Shown: in pieces, positions 1 through 13,301 of the stretch
How positions within the stretch are numbered: position 1 is the first letter of the stretch
How the letters are laid out: every line of letters begins with the position of its first letter
Assembly (NCBI GenBank): GCA_039619475.1
Contig: CM077116.1
Location: 274,846,758-274,910,757, forward strand
Source of the DNA: Icerya purchasi
Taxonomy: Eukaryota > Arthropoda > Insecta > Hemiptera > Monophlebidae
Direction of reading: 5' to 3'
DNA: 64,000 nucleotides
Program-made: the position numbers and the translations under genes
Notes under the pieces: generated by a model
Told to the model about the DNA's origin: nothing
The model's database searches: none
The model's input: only the letters and a program-made list of their open reading frames with translations

Positions 1-345
1 GATTCAGGTAATGACGAAAAATTTAATATCCATTCCTGGCGAGGAAATTAAAAATGATAAAGTCGAATTATTCTTCACTGGTAAGTTTACCGGCATAGAC
101 AAGAACCGGAACGAAAAACAAGGGGGAAAATTTTATCTCATCAATATAAAAAAGTTGTCAAAAAAAATTAAACACATAGAAAACTTACCGTTGTCGCTGA
201 TCTAATTATAAACTGGTCACCGAGAGACGATCGGGGGGATCTGCAAAAGTTGGCGTAAGTGCCAAAATTTTTAAAGTGTGAAATAATCGGCCGAATTGAT
301 CGAAAATACTGTTGTGACACGCGAAATAATGTGCAGTCGCAGTAG

Positions 346-381
<36 letters not shown>

Positions 382-660
382 TGTAACGCGCGTTCAATTG
401 TTTATATTCAATTCGAGAAATAAAACCGACTCTTTTATTATTAATCGATTTTTTTCATTTTTCGCGACAATTTGTCGAAGAATATTAAAATAATTTTCTC
501 AGCTGCAACCCTCGAACGAAAAGTTAAGCGAGGCTAGACGCGCGAGCTTATCACCACTTCTTGGCGCTGCGATTTTAAATAAATCGACGAGAGACCAGAC
601 AGTGACGAGTGAGCTTACTTCTTGGCTGCTGGTCGGTGATCACGTGCGCGCTCCGATCAC
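1..660. other. AT-rich flank, no recognised gene
   Basis: No recognised gene. A 64-codon open frame at 11-205 (+) is lysine-rich with no family signature and is probably chance. A pure (ATT)n microsatellite lies at about 348-380. It resembles the microsatellite that received the LINE array at 36.7 kb, but it is empty. From about 500 the sequence becomes less AT-rich and contains several CpGs. Confidence 0.6.
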
Positions 661-860
661 TATTTTTTAAATAATTCGCGCATGCGCCGTAAGATGGCGT
701 TCAATTAAGCCTTAACGGAAAGCATCCTGCTGGTGTGCTGTGTTCTGTTACGGCGGCTGTTTCGCGTCGTACGTGTGGCACGTCTGTTTTTGCGTGCACA
801 TTTTTACATGCAATCTGTGTGTGTGGCTGTGTGCGCGGTTGTTATCTGTAAAAGAAATAA
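661..860. promoter_or_regulatory. Possible CpG-bearing promoter / 5' exon
   Basis: CGCGCATGCGCC at 677-688 matches the palindromic NRF1 (fly ewg) site. AAGATGGCG at 691-699 matches the YY1/Pho core in the orientation common at transcription starts. The two sites are only 2 bp apart. The following 150 bp (about 715-850) are CpG- and TG-rich compared with the AT-rich surroundings, as expected of a 5' untranslated exon of a broadly expressed gene. No coding exon is identifiable downstream in this window, so the gene, if real, would run through long introns or lie outside. The sites are seen directly; promoter function is inference. Confidence 0.3.
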
Positions 861-2496
861 TACGAACTGGATTTGAATTATCACGGAGCAGAGTAAATAT
901 AATTAATAGAAATTATTAGCGAGGCCTACGTTCAACGTACGTACACACGCGCATGCACATATGTACTACACGCATTATTCGCGGAAAAGACCTATTGAAC
1001 TGAAAGAGCGAATTCAATTTCAGTTCAGAATAGACGGACTGAAAATGAAGACACTTTTACGACTTTCAAGATAAAAATCGTGACTCTAACTGACCTACTG
1101 ACCTTTTTCATAGATTCGTCCCAGAATAACTACAGGATGGGGTACAAAGACTGAGACGAAAAAAATTCGTTTTTTGTTTTGCTTTCCTGTTTGTTTTTTT
1201 TTCTTTCTTTTCTGAAAACATCGAATTTTTTATTCATTTTCGGATGTATGAAAAAGCGACGATACACAATATAGCACACCGCAACTGCTCGGAACAAACT
1301 CAGACACCATAATTAAACTTAAAAAACCAACATCGAGATGTTGGATAGAGCTATTTCATCATATTGCTACATAGCGATTATTGGAAAAAATATGCTGCGA
1401 AGAGCAAACAAAGTTGAACGATGTGATTTTATAGTTATTAAAGAAAACGTCTCTTTTATTCTGCATTCTGGACTGATGAAAGAAGGGACCATATCCTGTT
1501 CTCCAAATCAATCGGAATTTTACTGCAACATAATTTCATAGCCAGTTTTGATCAAATTCGTGACAAAGAAACATTTTTGGCTAATTCTATTTTTTCTTTT
1601 GGTTTTGTAAGGGGCATTTACGTACGACATCTTACTTGCCTCAAACCAAACGACATTACGGCATTAAAACATTTCGTAAGTTCTTTCTTTTTATTACGGT
1701 TAATGAATTAGCCGATTAATTAAAAGAAGCAATAATAATCACGCTGCACTTTTAGGTTACAGAAAGAAAAAAAAAAAAACCAAATAGAAGAAGCAGTTCA
1801 AGTCCACTGAAATACTGCATATATTTCACAGCAAGATGATAACTGTTAAAAACCGGAAAGTCTGTAAGTGATACAGTTTATTATCTACCCTGCTATGTAA
1901 AAACGTACTAAGTTGCTATTGGAGAGCAAAGTATTGGTTTGTAATGTAACAGTGTCTAATCGAGAGGCTATCTGGATCTATTGGAATTTCGAAAAAAAAA
2001 AAAAAAAAAGATTAAAGCGGGTATTCAAGCCAGGACAGTTAATGTGCTCCTTAGTTCGTTGTTACTGAAAAAAAAAAAAAAAGTCTTAATGCTTGGAAAA
2101 AAATAACTAAAACTATAATGTAGGCGTTAATTTAAATTTACCGGCAATTCTATTGATTTCGTAACTCGAGCTAATTTTTTGTTAAATATTATGAAGACTT
2201 TTGACGATCCATTTCACATAAACTTGAATGTGATTTTCAACAAAATGCACTTTTATCATCTTTGTGTAGAGATATAAACCAATACGGACTTTTGTATTAA
2301 TGTTTCTTTTGAATCAATTTAACGACAACAATATTATTATCATTATTTAACAGAAATTAATTTTTCACTACTGAACTCACAGTTGGTTAAAATTAAAGTG
2401 GCGCTTCCGTCACGCGGGAAATAAATAAAAATTCGGCGTTCTGATTCCGCTTACGGTAAAACTAATACTTCCGTCGCAAATGAAAAAAAAAAGTAA
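861..2496. other. AT-rich non-coding stretch
   Basis: I see only AT-rich sequence with several poly(A) runs (about 1760, 1995, 2070). The 67-codon frame at 1338-1541 (+) has no recognisable motif and is unsupported. Confidence 0.5.
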
Positions 2497-2655
2497 AATA
2501 TGTAAAACATGAGCAATGCAACGAAACAAAATTTATAATTTTACGAGTATTAAAATATTGTAAACGGAACACATGCCTTTTTAGTTTATAATATTTTAAC
2601 ATTTGTAAAATTATAATTTCTATTTCGTTGCATGGCTTATGATGTTTTACATATT
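2497..2655. repeat. Palindromic MITE-like element
   Basis: The arms 2497-2565 and 2584-2655 are imperfect inverted copies around an 18-bp spacer. Both contain a TTTCGTTGCAT block and an AT-rich block near the loop, with about 80% pairing. A 159-bp foldback with no coding capacity fits a small palindromic MITE or relic. No flanking duplication is obvious. Confidence 0.5.
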
Positions 2656-3449
2656 ACATGAATACGGAAATGGATGGCATACGGTAAATAATTCCTCTTT
2701 TTAATAAGTATCACATTCGAATGCATATAGCCCTTCGTTTTAATTTATTACCTACCGATGTTGAAATTGTGATTGAAAAAAATTATAAGCACGACGAAAA
2801 CACCTATCACATGGTGGTACATCGTTAAAAATAAACTTATCAATTAATATGCAGCCGCTTACGAGCGTGCACTGTCATTTTAGACCGTCTATTATTTTCG
2901 AATCTTTCAGACTTGACAGATACTTAATCTTTTCACTATTGGCATTGACTTAATTTTATTTTTAGCGTGTGTTTGATGTATACGTATGGCGAAAGTGTGG
3001 ATAAGTTGAGTGTGCGAGTACGAATCAGTGCGTATACACTTAATCTTCCGTTATTTATTTATATTTATACAGTGAACGTGTTTTATTTGATTTGCACCTT
3101 TTTTTTTTTCTTTAATTCTGTGCGCTCTACTCTCCCCGCGCTTAAACCGAATTTTCTTTTCTACCTGTCATACTTAACTGGAAAGTTTTTCACTTCAGGC
3201 TAAACTAAGGAGAATTAATTAGCTTTTTCAGACGACCATCTTCTTAAATGATATATATTTTAGAAAAGGTATTACACGCTATTATATCGCTTCACATTCG
3301 ACACATTTTACGAAGTTAACTCGTGATAGAACGGAGGCCAACAGAAAACTCGCTTATGATCAAAAATTGAAAAATCAGAATTAATATTCGGAAAATTGAA
3401 ATTGCTTTTTTTCACAAAAATATCCGAATAATATATTTTATTTTCCATT

Positions 3450-3565
3450 TGGGCTCGCGGTAACTGCGGTCATTAACCCGAGGCAATGATTATCTTTTAA
3501 ATAGTGGGATTCGAACCGAGTTCCGAATGAAACATTACTTAATGTGTTACGATAGCTACCGAAGA
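3450..3565 (-). repeat. tRNA-like / SINE relic with B box
   Basis: The reverse complement of 3507-3517 is GGTTCGAATCC, an exact RNA polymerase III B box. Upstream on the minus strand GGTAGCTATCG (about 3550-3560) is a weak A-box-like block at plausible distance. The T-arm does not pair well and no full cloverleaf forms, so this is a tRNA-derived SINE relic or chance rather than a functional tRNA gene. Confidence 0.28.
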
Positions 3566-5957
3566 ATTATGTATCTTTCCCATTTTTAAATTTTTTTAAA
3601 ATTTTTTCCTCCTTCAGTTATTGCCACTACCGCTTCATTTATTTGTTCACTACTTTCTCATAATAAAATTCAGTGTTTCTCCCCTTTTGTGATGACTTAC
3701 ATTATAAGAGTAGCAAACTGATTAATTTGTAAAAACTGATAACTTGTGTAATGTTTATTTCGTTTCTTTTGTGACTTTTCTCTATTCTACCTTCTAGATC
3801 TTTTCTCTTTTGCCGTAACGGTATTTTCATTAAATTAAGAAATGTGACTCTAGGAGTGACAATGTAGCCACTATCTAATCATAAAGTGGCCGTATTGCTC
3901 CCTTACTCTTCGTTATTTCCCATTTTTAATACATTGTAAAACGCATAGTGACCATACATTCGTACAAGCATATTATTTTTTTAAATTTCTGCTTCACTCA
4001 AATATTTACGCAATCAATTGTTGTAAATCTCTCGCTACTCCTGTTATCCTCTACCATTCTGTTATTTTTCCGTCCTCAAGTAGCATTAGGTCAATTTGAT
4101 CTTGCCACCTCCGATAATTCTCCTTTCGTTTTTTTCCCTTTCAAGATCTTCTCTAATCTTTTCTTTATCATACGGAAAGTAAATTATATTAATCTTTACT
4201 TTTCCTTCTAATTAATTATTTTCTCGCCATCGTCTCCTCTTCCAATTTCATCTGTTCGATTAAATTCAGAGTCATTCGCCTTCCTTTTCCGCTCATTACT
4301 ATTTTCTCGCTTTCTTTTATATTTTTCATTCCTTTGCACGTTTGACGGGTAATCATTCGATGCTGACAACCACAAATAACAAAAGAAAAACACCGAAAGC
4401 AGACCAAATTCTCGATTTTTAAAACGTGGATATTGTAAAATTAAAGAAGCATTAACTCATTGCGTTGTTTCAAAAAATGGGGGAAAAAAAATTGATTATA
4501 ATTAAAGCAAAGTCTTTGTTAAAAAATATGAATATGATCTTGTTCTTTTGTTATCTAGAATAAAATCATGCAGAGAATAGACACCAGCAAATGTTTACAG
4601 TCCGTAAAATGTATTGCACTTTAAGCTGTTTTATTATTAAATTCACTCAATAATTTTATCGAAAAACGACGCGAATGAATTTCAAATAGTTGAAGAAAAG
4701 ACTGAAAATTTGACTACTAATAAATGTAAAAATAATGTAAGAAATAAAATGAATGATTAAATTTGGTGGCAATTCTATAATTATGGCGAACATGAATTAT
4801 TAGATGAACTTGACTGTGATAAGATACTCGGCTGTTCTATTGCAACAAACACTAAATAAATATTAATGTACTAGAATCGACATATTATTCTATCATCAGT
4901 TAGCAAAGTTAGCAGAATAATATGTTAAATATTTATATTCACGATCATGGTAAATTTAAGGAATTACAAATAATTTTTTTTTTTTTTTAGTTTATGTATT
5001 TTTAATAGACAACTTTTAACTTTATTATGTTAAAAAAAGAAATTAAGAATCCTAATGTTTGTTTTTTGGTTTGACTGCAGTTTTGCATTTATTATAATTG
5101 CTTCGATTAAATCAACGCAGTATATTTTAGGTAATACGGTGACATAGAATTCTTGAGCTTCCATTAGTAGAATAACTTTTCTTGACGGAAACAATAAAAC
5201 AATTGCAATATTCTTTAATAACCACTTTTTATCCTAAAAATCAGTAAAATTTGGCTATAGCGTTTTTGAAATAAGTTTAAAATTGCGCGCATGAAACATG
5301 AAAGCTATTAATGTATTGTAGAATTGCTTAAGACTTGTAGTTAGATACGAAATATAACAAGAATAAACTATTGCCTTCTGTTACTTCCAAAAAAATTATT
5401 CAGAATTCTTTTTTTTTTTTTTTGAATATCTTTTTAAACGTTTCATCCTATAAATGTACAAATTTTCATCAATCATCATCAACCGTAACTTACATTTTAT
5501 AAAGTTTTAACCTATGTACTATGTTTCGTAGAACTACACGCATCTAGGAATTAATAAATTGTAAATAGTCATTCACATTTTTGTAATAGTAAATAAAATT
5601 ACTTAATGTTGATCACCAACATAAATGGCGATAATCATGAAAGATGCGAGTGAGATATTAGATTAGCGAGTGGCTGTATGTAGTGCTTTTAAAATGTTTA
5701 ATATGCATTTTTTGTATTAGGTGCTATTTTTAAACTCCCATTAGCGGTGGTGGGGGGGGGGGAGTGACATAAAACAAGACACTAATAAGATAAAAGAAGA
5801 ACATAGGAATATTACTGAAGAGACCTACAATCCGCGTCTAAAACAATAGAAATAACTGATACCGCTGTCTATGTTTATAACATAGAGAGCCACAATTGAA
5901 AATTTACTCAGGATGCCAAATACTGTCACCCCTTTATTTAATCGTTATTTTCCATTT
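3566..5957. other. AT-rich non-coding stretch
   Basis: No gene, RNA or recognisable transposon seen. Short frames (3948-4211 +, 4208-4407 -) are of biased composition (Phe/Leu/Ser or Lys/Glu) and look like chance. A G-run lies at about 5750-5763. Confidence 0.5.
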
Positions 5958-5994
5958 TTAGGATTCCGTACACCTATAATGTACCGAATCCTAA
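5958..5994. repeat. Short perfect-like hairpin
   Basis: TTAGGATTCCGTAC (5958-5971) and GTACCGAATCCTAA (5981-5994) are inverted copies with one mismatch around a 9-nt loop. Function is unknown. It may mark the edge of the low-complexity repeat region that follows. Confidence 0.45.
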
Positions 5995-6469
5995 TAAGGT
6001 GGTTCAATAACGACAAAAATATTCAATTAAAATATGCAATAACTCACGAACGGTTTCACTTAATAATTCCGGAATTGGATCATAAATTATGATTAAAATT
6101 CTCTTTAAAACAATCTATAACTTTAAGATGACCGATTACCCTGGGTGGCAAAAACCTCAAAAAACCGTCAAGAACATATAATATGGTATTTAAAACCGCC
6201 TCAAAAATCACCTTTAAAAAATTCATAATTCATCACCAGACAAATTTTTAACGGTGAAATTCAAAATATAAAATAAAATGCAGGAGTTCTTTCATGACAT
6301 CAAAAAATTATTATTTAAAACCCTCTTTTGGGTCGAAAACAGCAAAAAAAATTATTTCACGTAAGTAATAGCCCGAGTAAAAACGTTGGAGAAACCAAAA
6401 CGTATTTCAAACATGTGCATAAAAAACCGCTTCAAAGGAAAAATATAGCCAAGCTTACAACTTTATATT

Positions 6470-6960
6470 CAGACCTTTGGGGCGCTGAGAGCTCGAAGAT
6501 TTTGAAAAATATATATTTTTTTTCGGGCGTGTGATATATCGTCGGAAAAGATCGCTATTTGTTGGGAACGAAACCGTAGTTCATTTCCTTAACGAAACTT
6601 TCAGAGTTTACGAAAAGTTCAAAAAAGCGAGAAAGATGATGTATGTTCCTTTCTTGATGTCGCGGGTATCATAGTTTAAAATTTTGAACAAGGTTAAAAT
6701 TATGTACATCCCCCCGTATATTTTTCTAGTATTTTGGAGCATTAGGGTTTGCAACGTCAAAATTAGGCCCTGGGGGGCGCGGAATGCTCTAAATTTTTGA
6801 AAATTTTTTTTCCCCCCAGTCATGTAATATATCAATTGAGAGATCACTATTTATCGGCTAAAGAAAATCGTATTTCATTTTTTTAATGAAATTTTCAAGA
6901 TCGTAATAATCTCAAGAAGTCGTAAAAAATCACGTTCCTTTTCCCCTTTGCAGCGGGAAA
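6470..6960. repeat. Two diverged tandem units, period about 293 bp
   Basis: A unit starting at about 6476 (CTTTGGGGCGCTGAGAG...) recurs at about 6769 (CCTGGGGGGCGCGGAATG...). The two stay alignable for about 150 bp through blocks such as GATATATC/AATATATC, the GATCGCTATTT/GATCACTATTT pair and the ATTTC...TTAA.GAAA.TTTCA block. Identity is roughly 65-70% by eye. This resembles decayed satellite monomers. Short frames here (6328-6534 +, 6608-6847 -) are not convincing genes. Confidence 0.45.
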
Positions 6961-9900
6961 AATTAAATTCCTTTTTTTTTTTTGAATTTAGTATTACGTA
7001 AATATAAATATTATAATTATCGTTAACTTATCATGCTTGACTGAACTTATTAATATTTAAAAATATGAACATCGTTTTGTTTTTACGCGTAGCTGTCGTT
7101 ATTCGAAATTATTTCATTGTAATTACTCATCGTGTCTTTTTTAGAGTCCATATTCGTTTCTATATTTCTTAGCGTCTTCTTAAAAGTATTTAATAATTTA
7201 TGAATATTACGATTATGATACGTTACAATATAAGTAAATTTTATGTTTTATGCTGTTAATTTTAAAAAAGGATTCAAGCCGATAACGTTTCTAGAACTGT
7301 GTCGATTTACTACGTATCGTGAAACAGAATATTGCAACTGGAAATGTTAAAATAATGAGAACTTTTAATCAGCAGTAATTTCTCAGGCGTAAACATGTAC
7401 CAGTCTTATGTAGGCCACGTACATACGCATTAGTAATTAGTAGGTTCGGAAGGATACGTGTTATTCATGCCACATAACGAAGTTGATGATGTAACCCCGA
7501 ATGTGCAGCACCGGATTATCCAAAATTTTGACCCACCGGTGAGATACTGAATTCTGTACTATTATGAATTCGGCGCGGAAAAACTGTTGTTACAGGTTCA
7601 CATGGCATCGCTATAAAAACTAAAATATTAATTCTGAGCAGAGAAGTATTCAACTCTCTCTCCTTTTCTATCATCCATGTCGGAGAAATTATAAATACAC
7701 GCTTCAGATTATCTAATGAAGTTGAAAATACGAATCACACGAAGACATACTCTTCTTTCGCTTTCTCTACAAACATAATTCTCTTTCCTATTCAACTTTG
7801 CATGTTTCATCCATTTTGCAGTTTGTCCATCTTCTTCAGTAAACCATTTATTATTCTTTCTTTCTCTATTTTCTCATTCTACTTCGTTATTCTTACTCAA
7901 TCCATAATATTGTTTATTTATTTATTTTTTTTTAATTACTACATAAGCAGTCTGTTTAGTTCAAGATCTGCTGACATAATTGACATAATAGCACCAATAC
8001 TAGTATGCGGCATCAACAAAACTATCGTATCTAGAATTTACTTCCAGAACCTGCGATCCAGTTCCGGATGTTCATTCGAAAAAATAACCAATTGTTTAGA
8101 ATGCGTTTTTTAAATTCTACACACCCAAAAACATAAGCATGGATTATAAAATTTCAAATTTTGATTCTTAGAGTGATTATTTACCTTTGAGAAGTTAAAA
8201 ATTACCATTATAAAAAGGGACGTGTGTTTTAAAGTAATTAATTTACATTGAATTTGAAATAATATCTCGTAATAACTTTTATATAGAATGCGGTGACATT
8301 TAAAACAAGTTTGGATATTACATAAATCAACATAAATCAATGAAAAATCAGAAATATATATAAATTTAAAAAACGTGTTTATTACTATCAAATGTGTTTA
8401 ATACAATGACAAAGAGAAATATACGTTTAGTAATGTAAAAAGTATATGTCGTAAACATAGCGCACAAATGAGACAACAAGTATAGAAACATGAAACAAAG
8501 CGATTCTTTATTTAGCTCTTTACATAACTCAAAATTTAATGTTGTAATTCAATAATCACACATTAAAATGGCTGATCAAAGGTGACTAGAGTTAACATTA
8601 AAATAATTTAATATTTTCTTTATGAACCCATGAAAACAATAAAATTTCTATTTGGGCAGTATGAAGCAATTTAATCGAAAAATTCTAAATTAAAAAAAAA
8701 AAACACGATTAACTTCAGCTTTTTTCTCTTGTTTTATTTCCAGGCGTCTTACCTTGAAGTGTTTACTAAATCTTTACTATCATTTTTGTTAATAATTCAT
8801 TAGAAAAAATAAAATAAAAACGAATTTCAGCTAGCCTAAGTATTAGTGGACTCATCAAAGCAAGATTGTGTAGAAAATTTAAAACAAAAATAACATTTCA
8901 TTTGTTCATGTACAAAAGCAGAAGGAATCATCACACAAGTTATTCTTATGCAAATATTCGCCATTATTTTCTTAATAATAAAATTACTTTTATAAGACAT
9001 TTTTATAGTTGTAACACTATAAAAGTCAAGAATGTTAGGTTACCCGGAATTTTCGAAATAAATACAAACTCTGTTATATTTAGTAAATCGACATTAGTTC
9101 TATTTTCTTGAAATTCAGGCAACATTTGTGAAATAAGAAGTTAATATATAAAATTAAATATTTCGGTTTCATACTGCGTAAAATAATTACTCTATTATTG
9201 CTATATCAATTGCGCTTTTTGTATTCCAAACACTTACTTGTATATACTGGATACGAATCAGGGTTGGTCGCGCGGTCTTTTGACGACAAAATAACAAATG
9301 ATTTGTTCTGTCTTTAGTTTCATTTTTGATTTTTGAACGTCATCTATTATCAGGTAGGGTAGTATCTTTGAGTAAGGGCTGGTGGCTTACGCGTGCGTGC
9401 GGACTGCGACATCGTTATATCGAACTGTGTCGTATTATGTCAAGCGGTGATAATAGATAAAAGGCTGGCTCAGATAGATCGGATACGATAAGAGTGCTTT
9501 GTTTTCTGCGACTATTAAACGATGTGAAGATCGAGCGTAGTACGACCGTCCGAAATAAATGCAAGTTAGTGATCACATTCTCTGTCGAATAATGTTTTAC
9601 AAATTATCTCTTCGTTTTTAAATATTCATTTCCATCTAAAATAAAAAAAAAAAAACCTAATGCTCTCCACCATTTAGAAACTGAAAGTTATCCGCCATAT
9701 TTTGGTAGTCTCACGTGAAAAAAAGGCGAGTTCGCAACGATATATAATTAAGAAAACTGTATGAATAAAGTTGTTATGAACTAAAATGCAAGAACTATAC
9801 ATTCTGAAAAGAACTGTTTGAAATGATAATAGAAATAAAATTTTCTGATCATACCATTAACTGATAATACTGTAAACATATTTTTATCGGTATGGTTTTA

Positions 9901-11879
9901 TTCAAAAAGCGTGGTGGGTTTCACTGTCTCATTCTTAAATTTTCTCGAGATGAATTGTCGTAAATATAAGCAGTGACAGAAACAACTGTCATGTATTATT
10001 TACTAAAAGGGTAGCGCCTTGCTGCAGCCAATGTATTCTGTTTATAGTCAATTTTTTTATATTTATGTATATTAAACAGGTGATATACGCTTTCCAGTAT
10101 GAAAGTGTTGGGTCTTTCTCTTTCAGTCTTTTACCTAGAATTTTATCTTCTATATTTTATATGAAATTATTCCCTATTACGTGCTCTAACAGTTTTATAA
10201 CACATTTTTCTATACTGTTTATTATACTTCTTTTTTCATTTATTTTTTGCAAAATTTTATTAGGTATTTATTTTCTTTTCTGTCCATCAGACTTTTGCCA
10301 CTCTACATCCGGCTCGTATGTCCATTGCTTTCAGTTTATTTCTCATGTTGTTAAAGCTCAATTTTCACATCTATTATTAAGAACGGTCCAAACATATATT
10401 TTAGCAATTTTTTTCCAAACTTCTATGCTAAGGTTTTTATTTATTACCGATTCAACTGCAGTATGAACAATTTTTTTCTCCTTTAATATTAAACAATTAG
10501 AGTTGATCATGAAAAATAGTAATATTTATATTAAAAAATCAGTTGTACTTGTTAAAAATTAAATTTTTATTTTTTATCAGCTTCTGAAAAAATAAATTAA
10601 CATGGTAGTTAAACTTGTATTACATATTCTGCAAAATTGTTATTCTTCTAGAAATAATCTAAATTGATAAATGTATCTGGAACTGATAAAATTACTTGCT
10701 TGATCTTTTCTATAAGTCTACTATTATTTCCAGTTCAAGGAGCTTTTGTACTAGACGTATTTGTTATTACCACTACGATTCAAATAATGGACACTGTGTG
10801 GGAACATTTCTTATGATTAATATGTGGTAAAAATAACGGAACAGAAACGTAACAACACTATTCAATAATAATTGTTAAAGTCCAAGTAAAATTTTCAAAT
10901 GGTATTTTGAAACGGCTGAAACATTTCGGTAAAAATAGGCTAGCGCAAGTAAAAGAACAGAAACAATTTTAAAACAATGTTCATGGCAGTTTTCAATTGC
11001 GCGGTCTAATTTGCTTCTAATTCATGCACCACTATAAACAGAGTATTCCACAAAAAAGTATATTTGAATAACTTTCAAAAAGAATTCATAAAGTTCGAAA
11101 AATGGTTTTTATTAGATGACATTGCACTTCGTATTCATCACATATTATTTCGAAAACTTTAGCAACGATCCATCGCTGTAATTAACAATCCATCATATTC
11201 ATCAGATCTGAAAGCAGTAAATTTCTCTCTCTCTCTCCAAAAACTCACAGAAAGGTGAACAAAACCGTAGATTCAGAAAGTTTTGACCTCTTCTACTCGC
11301 CTCTTTAATTATTTTTTTGAAATAAGAATATTTGTACTTTTAATATTAAAAATATTATTGCTTTCACATGCTCATATTTTTAATTCTGTAATGTTTTTGT
11401 TTTTGAAATATTAAATTTTCTGTACGTTCTAAATACTTTAAATGAATATACACTTCAAATTGGTGTTCTACCGAAGTGTAATATGATGAACTGTTCATTT
11501 AGTTGCATTATACAGTTAATATAAACTTCGAAAAAGAATGAAATACTTACATAAGCGTTCTTTTAGAAAAATAGAATGAAAAAAATTACGTACAGAGCAA
11601 ACGAGTAAAAATTATTTCTTCAGTATATTCGAATTTCCATAAAATAATTAGTCTAATTAAATGATTTTTCTTTCTTATCGTGGACAAATTTATTTTAAGA
11701 CGCATTTTGAAACAATTGGAACCGTTACTTCACAAATCCCTCTTTTTTTTGTTCTAAATCAATTAATTTTTACGCATCTTTATTACAAAATAAGAATACG
11801 AACATGAGAAACTATAGCAAAAATATAAGCTAGCAAAATAATTATACAAAATAAAAATAATGTCAAATGTCGATAAGCA
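6961..11879. other. AT-rich intergenic stretch
   Basis: No supported gene. A TATA-like TATAAAAA lies at about 7610. About 9240-9600 is less AT-rich, with a GATAAAAGG box (about 9457) and AATAAA about 100 bp later, which could be a solo-LTR remnant but has no defined ends. The 133-codon frame at 10065-10466 (+) is Phe/Ile/Ser-rich and typical of translated AT-rich DNA. Other frames (7802-8113, 8110-8391, 8866-9111) likewise lack motifs. Confidence 0.5.
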
Positions 11880-12437
11880 GTTGCATCTAGACCGCGTTTT
11901 GTTCACAAACGAGGCGCATTTTTATCTATGCGCGATGACGATAATAATCGAAATACGTTATTGGAGTGACGAGAATCAGCGCATCATTCTCGAAAAACCG
12001 TTTCACTTTTCACAGGTAACAGCCTGAATGGACGCCCGCCTTATGGTGTAATTGGTCCTTATTTCTTCTAAAAGACGCTAAAACAGAAAGCAGTATCGGC
12101 AGATGCTGGAAGAGTTCCTTGTGCCTGCTCAGCGGAAAAAAAGGAAACTTTCGGGTACTCTAGCAAGGTGGTGTCATATACTACATAACGACAGAAACCA
12201 TGCAATTACTGCGAAAACATTTGGCAATTCATAATCTCACCTTGATCGCCAGATTTGTCATATTGTGACTTTTGTTTATGTGGGTACTTAAAGTCGAACG
12301 TATCTATCAAATAAACCACCGGACTCGGTGAACTTTGAGGGAACCTAGAACGAGAAATAAGCCAAATTCTCGTCCCTATGCTCAAAAGAGTGACTGCAAA
12401 TTTCAAGAATCGGGTCGAGAATGCTATTAAAAATATT
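11880..12437 (+). pseudogene. Decayed Tc1/mariner-type transposase
   Basis: Conceptual translation in shifting frames gives ordered blocks of an insect mariner-superfamily (IS630/Tc1) transposase. RVLFTNEAHFYL (about 11893) is the first catalytic block, with the Asp of DEAHF changed to Asn. GVIGPYFF comes next, then QMLEEFLVP (about 12105). TETMQLLRKHL (about 12191) follows, then SPDLSYCDFCLCGYLKS (from 12246), the third catalytic block with an Asp, as in DDxD mariners. VPMLKRVTANFKNRVENA (to about 12430) is the typical C-terminal end. At least three frameshifts and stops interrupt it, and the N-terminal DNA-binding part is not visible. It is a dead fragment. No terminal inverted repeats were located. 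Confidence 0.72.
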
Positions 12438-12959
12438 TGAGCGGTGTTTTTAAAACGAAGTAAATTTGTAATGCTTGTTCATTTAAAATATAAATAGATG
12501 AAATTCTGCGTCTTCCTGTAAAAAAAATTATTTTCTACCGCGCTAATTTGTCTCCGAGTTTGGCGATTGGAAATACAATTGCCGTATCCCATACAATTTA
12601 CTATTGCAAATTTTCATGACTTTAATAAAAATTTATAATTTTACGGTATTTATTAACGCAAACTTACACAATTAAATTTAACGATTATATTACTATTAAT
12701 TATTTGTATAATTTAGGCAAGCGAAGGGAGCCCGTATAATAGATAAAAATGACCCTTTCTTGTGATAAATTTTATAAAAAAACTGCTAAACACTTGGACA
12801 GGAAATTGAACATAATTATTTATATTCATATCTAGATGTGTTATCAACCATTATTTTAAAAAAAAATAATAATTTGTACAAATAAAAACTTCTATTTTAT
12901 ATTTTTCATACCTATAAACGTATATATACGTAAAAAATAAAATGCCGAGGACGTACACC

Positions 12960-13301
12960 GCAAATTGCGATATTTCAATTTGAAAGAATAATTATTTATT
13001 AAAAATAGTATAATTTAAAGGGCTAAAACTATTTTTTTTTAATTCGTTTGTTTTCGTTTGATCACTGAGTATATAATTAAAGATATTTAGCTTCATAAAT
13101 TACAATTGTAAATGAAGTTTAAAAAAAACCAAAACTTCCTACCAACCTTAGGATTGAACCTGCGATCGCCAAATTATTGGTGGTGTATTTACATAATTGC
13201 ACTATATTAACTCTGCGTTGTGCTAACTTTTTGTTGTAGCTATTTACATTATACTATTTTTAATAAATAATTATTCTTTGAAATTGCAATAGCGCAATTT
13301 A
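12960..13301. repeat. MITE-like element with about 70-bp inverted arms
   Basis: Arm 12960-13030 is repeated inverted at 13231-13301. The 30-bp core around AATAATTATTTATTAAAAAT is near identical, and the outer ends match less well (CAAATTGCGATATTTC against its imperfect complement). The centre contains, on the minus strand, GGTTCAATCC (about 13150-13160), a tRNA B-box-like motif. A 340-bp foldback without an ORF fits a non-autonomous DNA element or a SINE trapped in one. No target duplication was found. Confidence 0.5.

Noticed and set aside
9240..9600. Solo-LTR candidate with TATA-like box and AATAAA
   Set aside because: No TG...CA ends, no short target duplication and no second copy in the window.
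10065..10466. 133-codon open frame resembling a membrane protein
   Set aside because: Phe/Ile/Leu/Ser bias is expected from AT-rich DNA. There is no conserved motif, start context or neighbouring exon signal.
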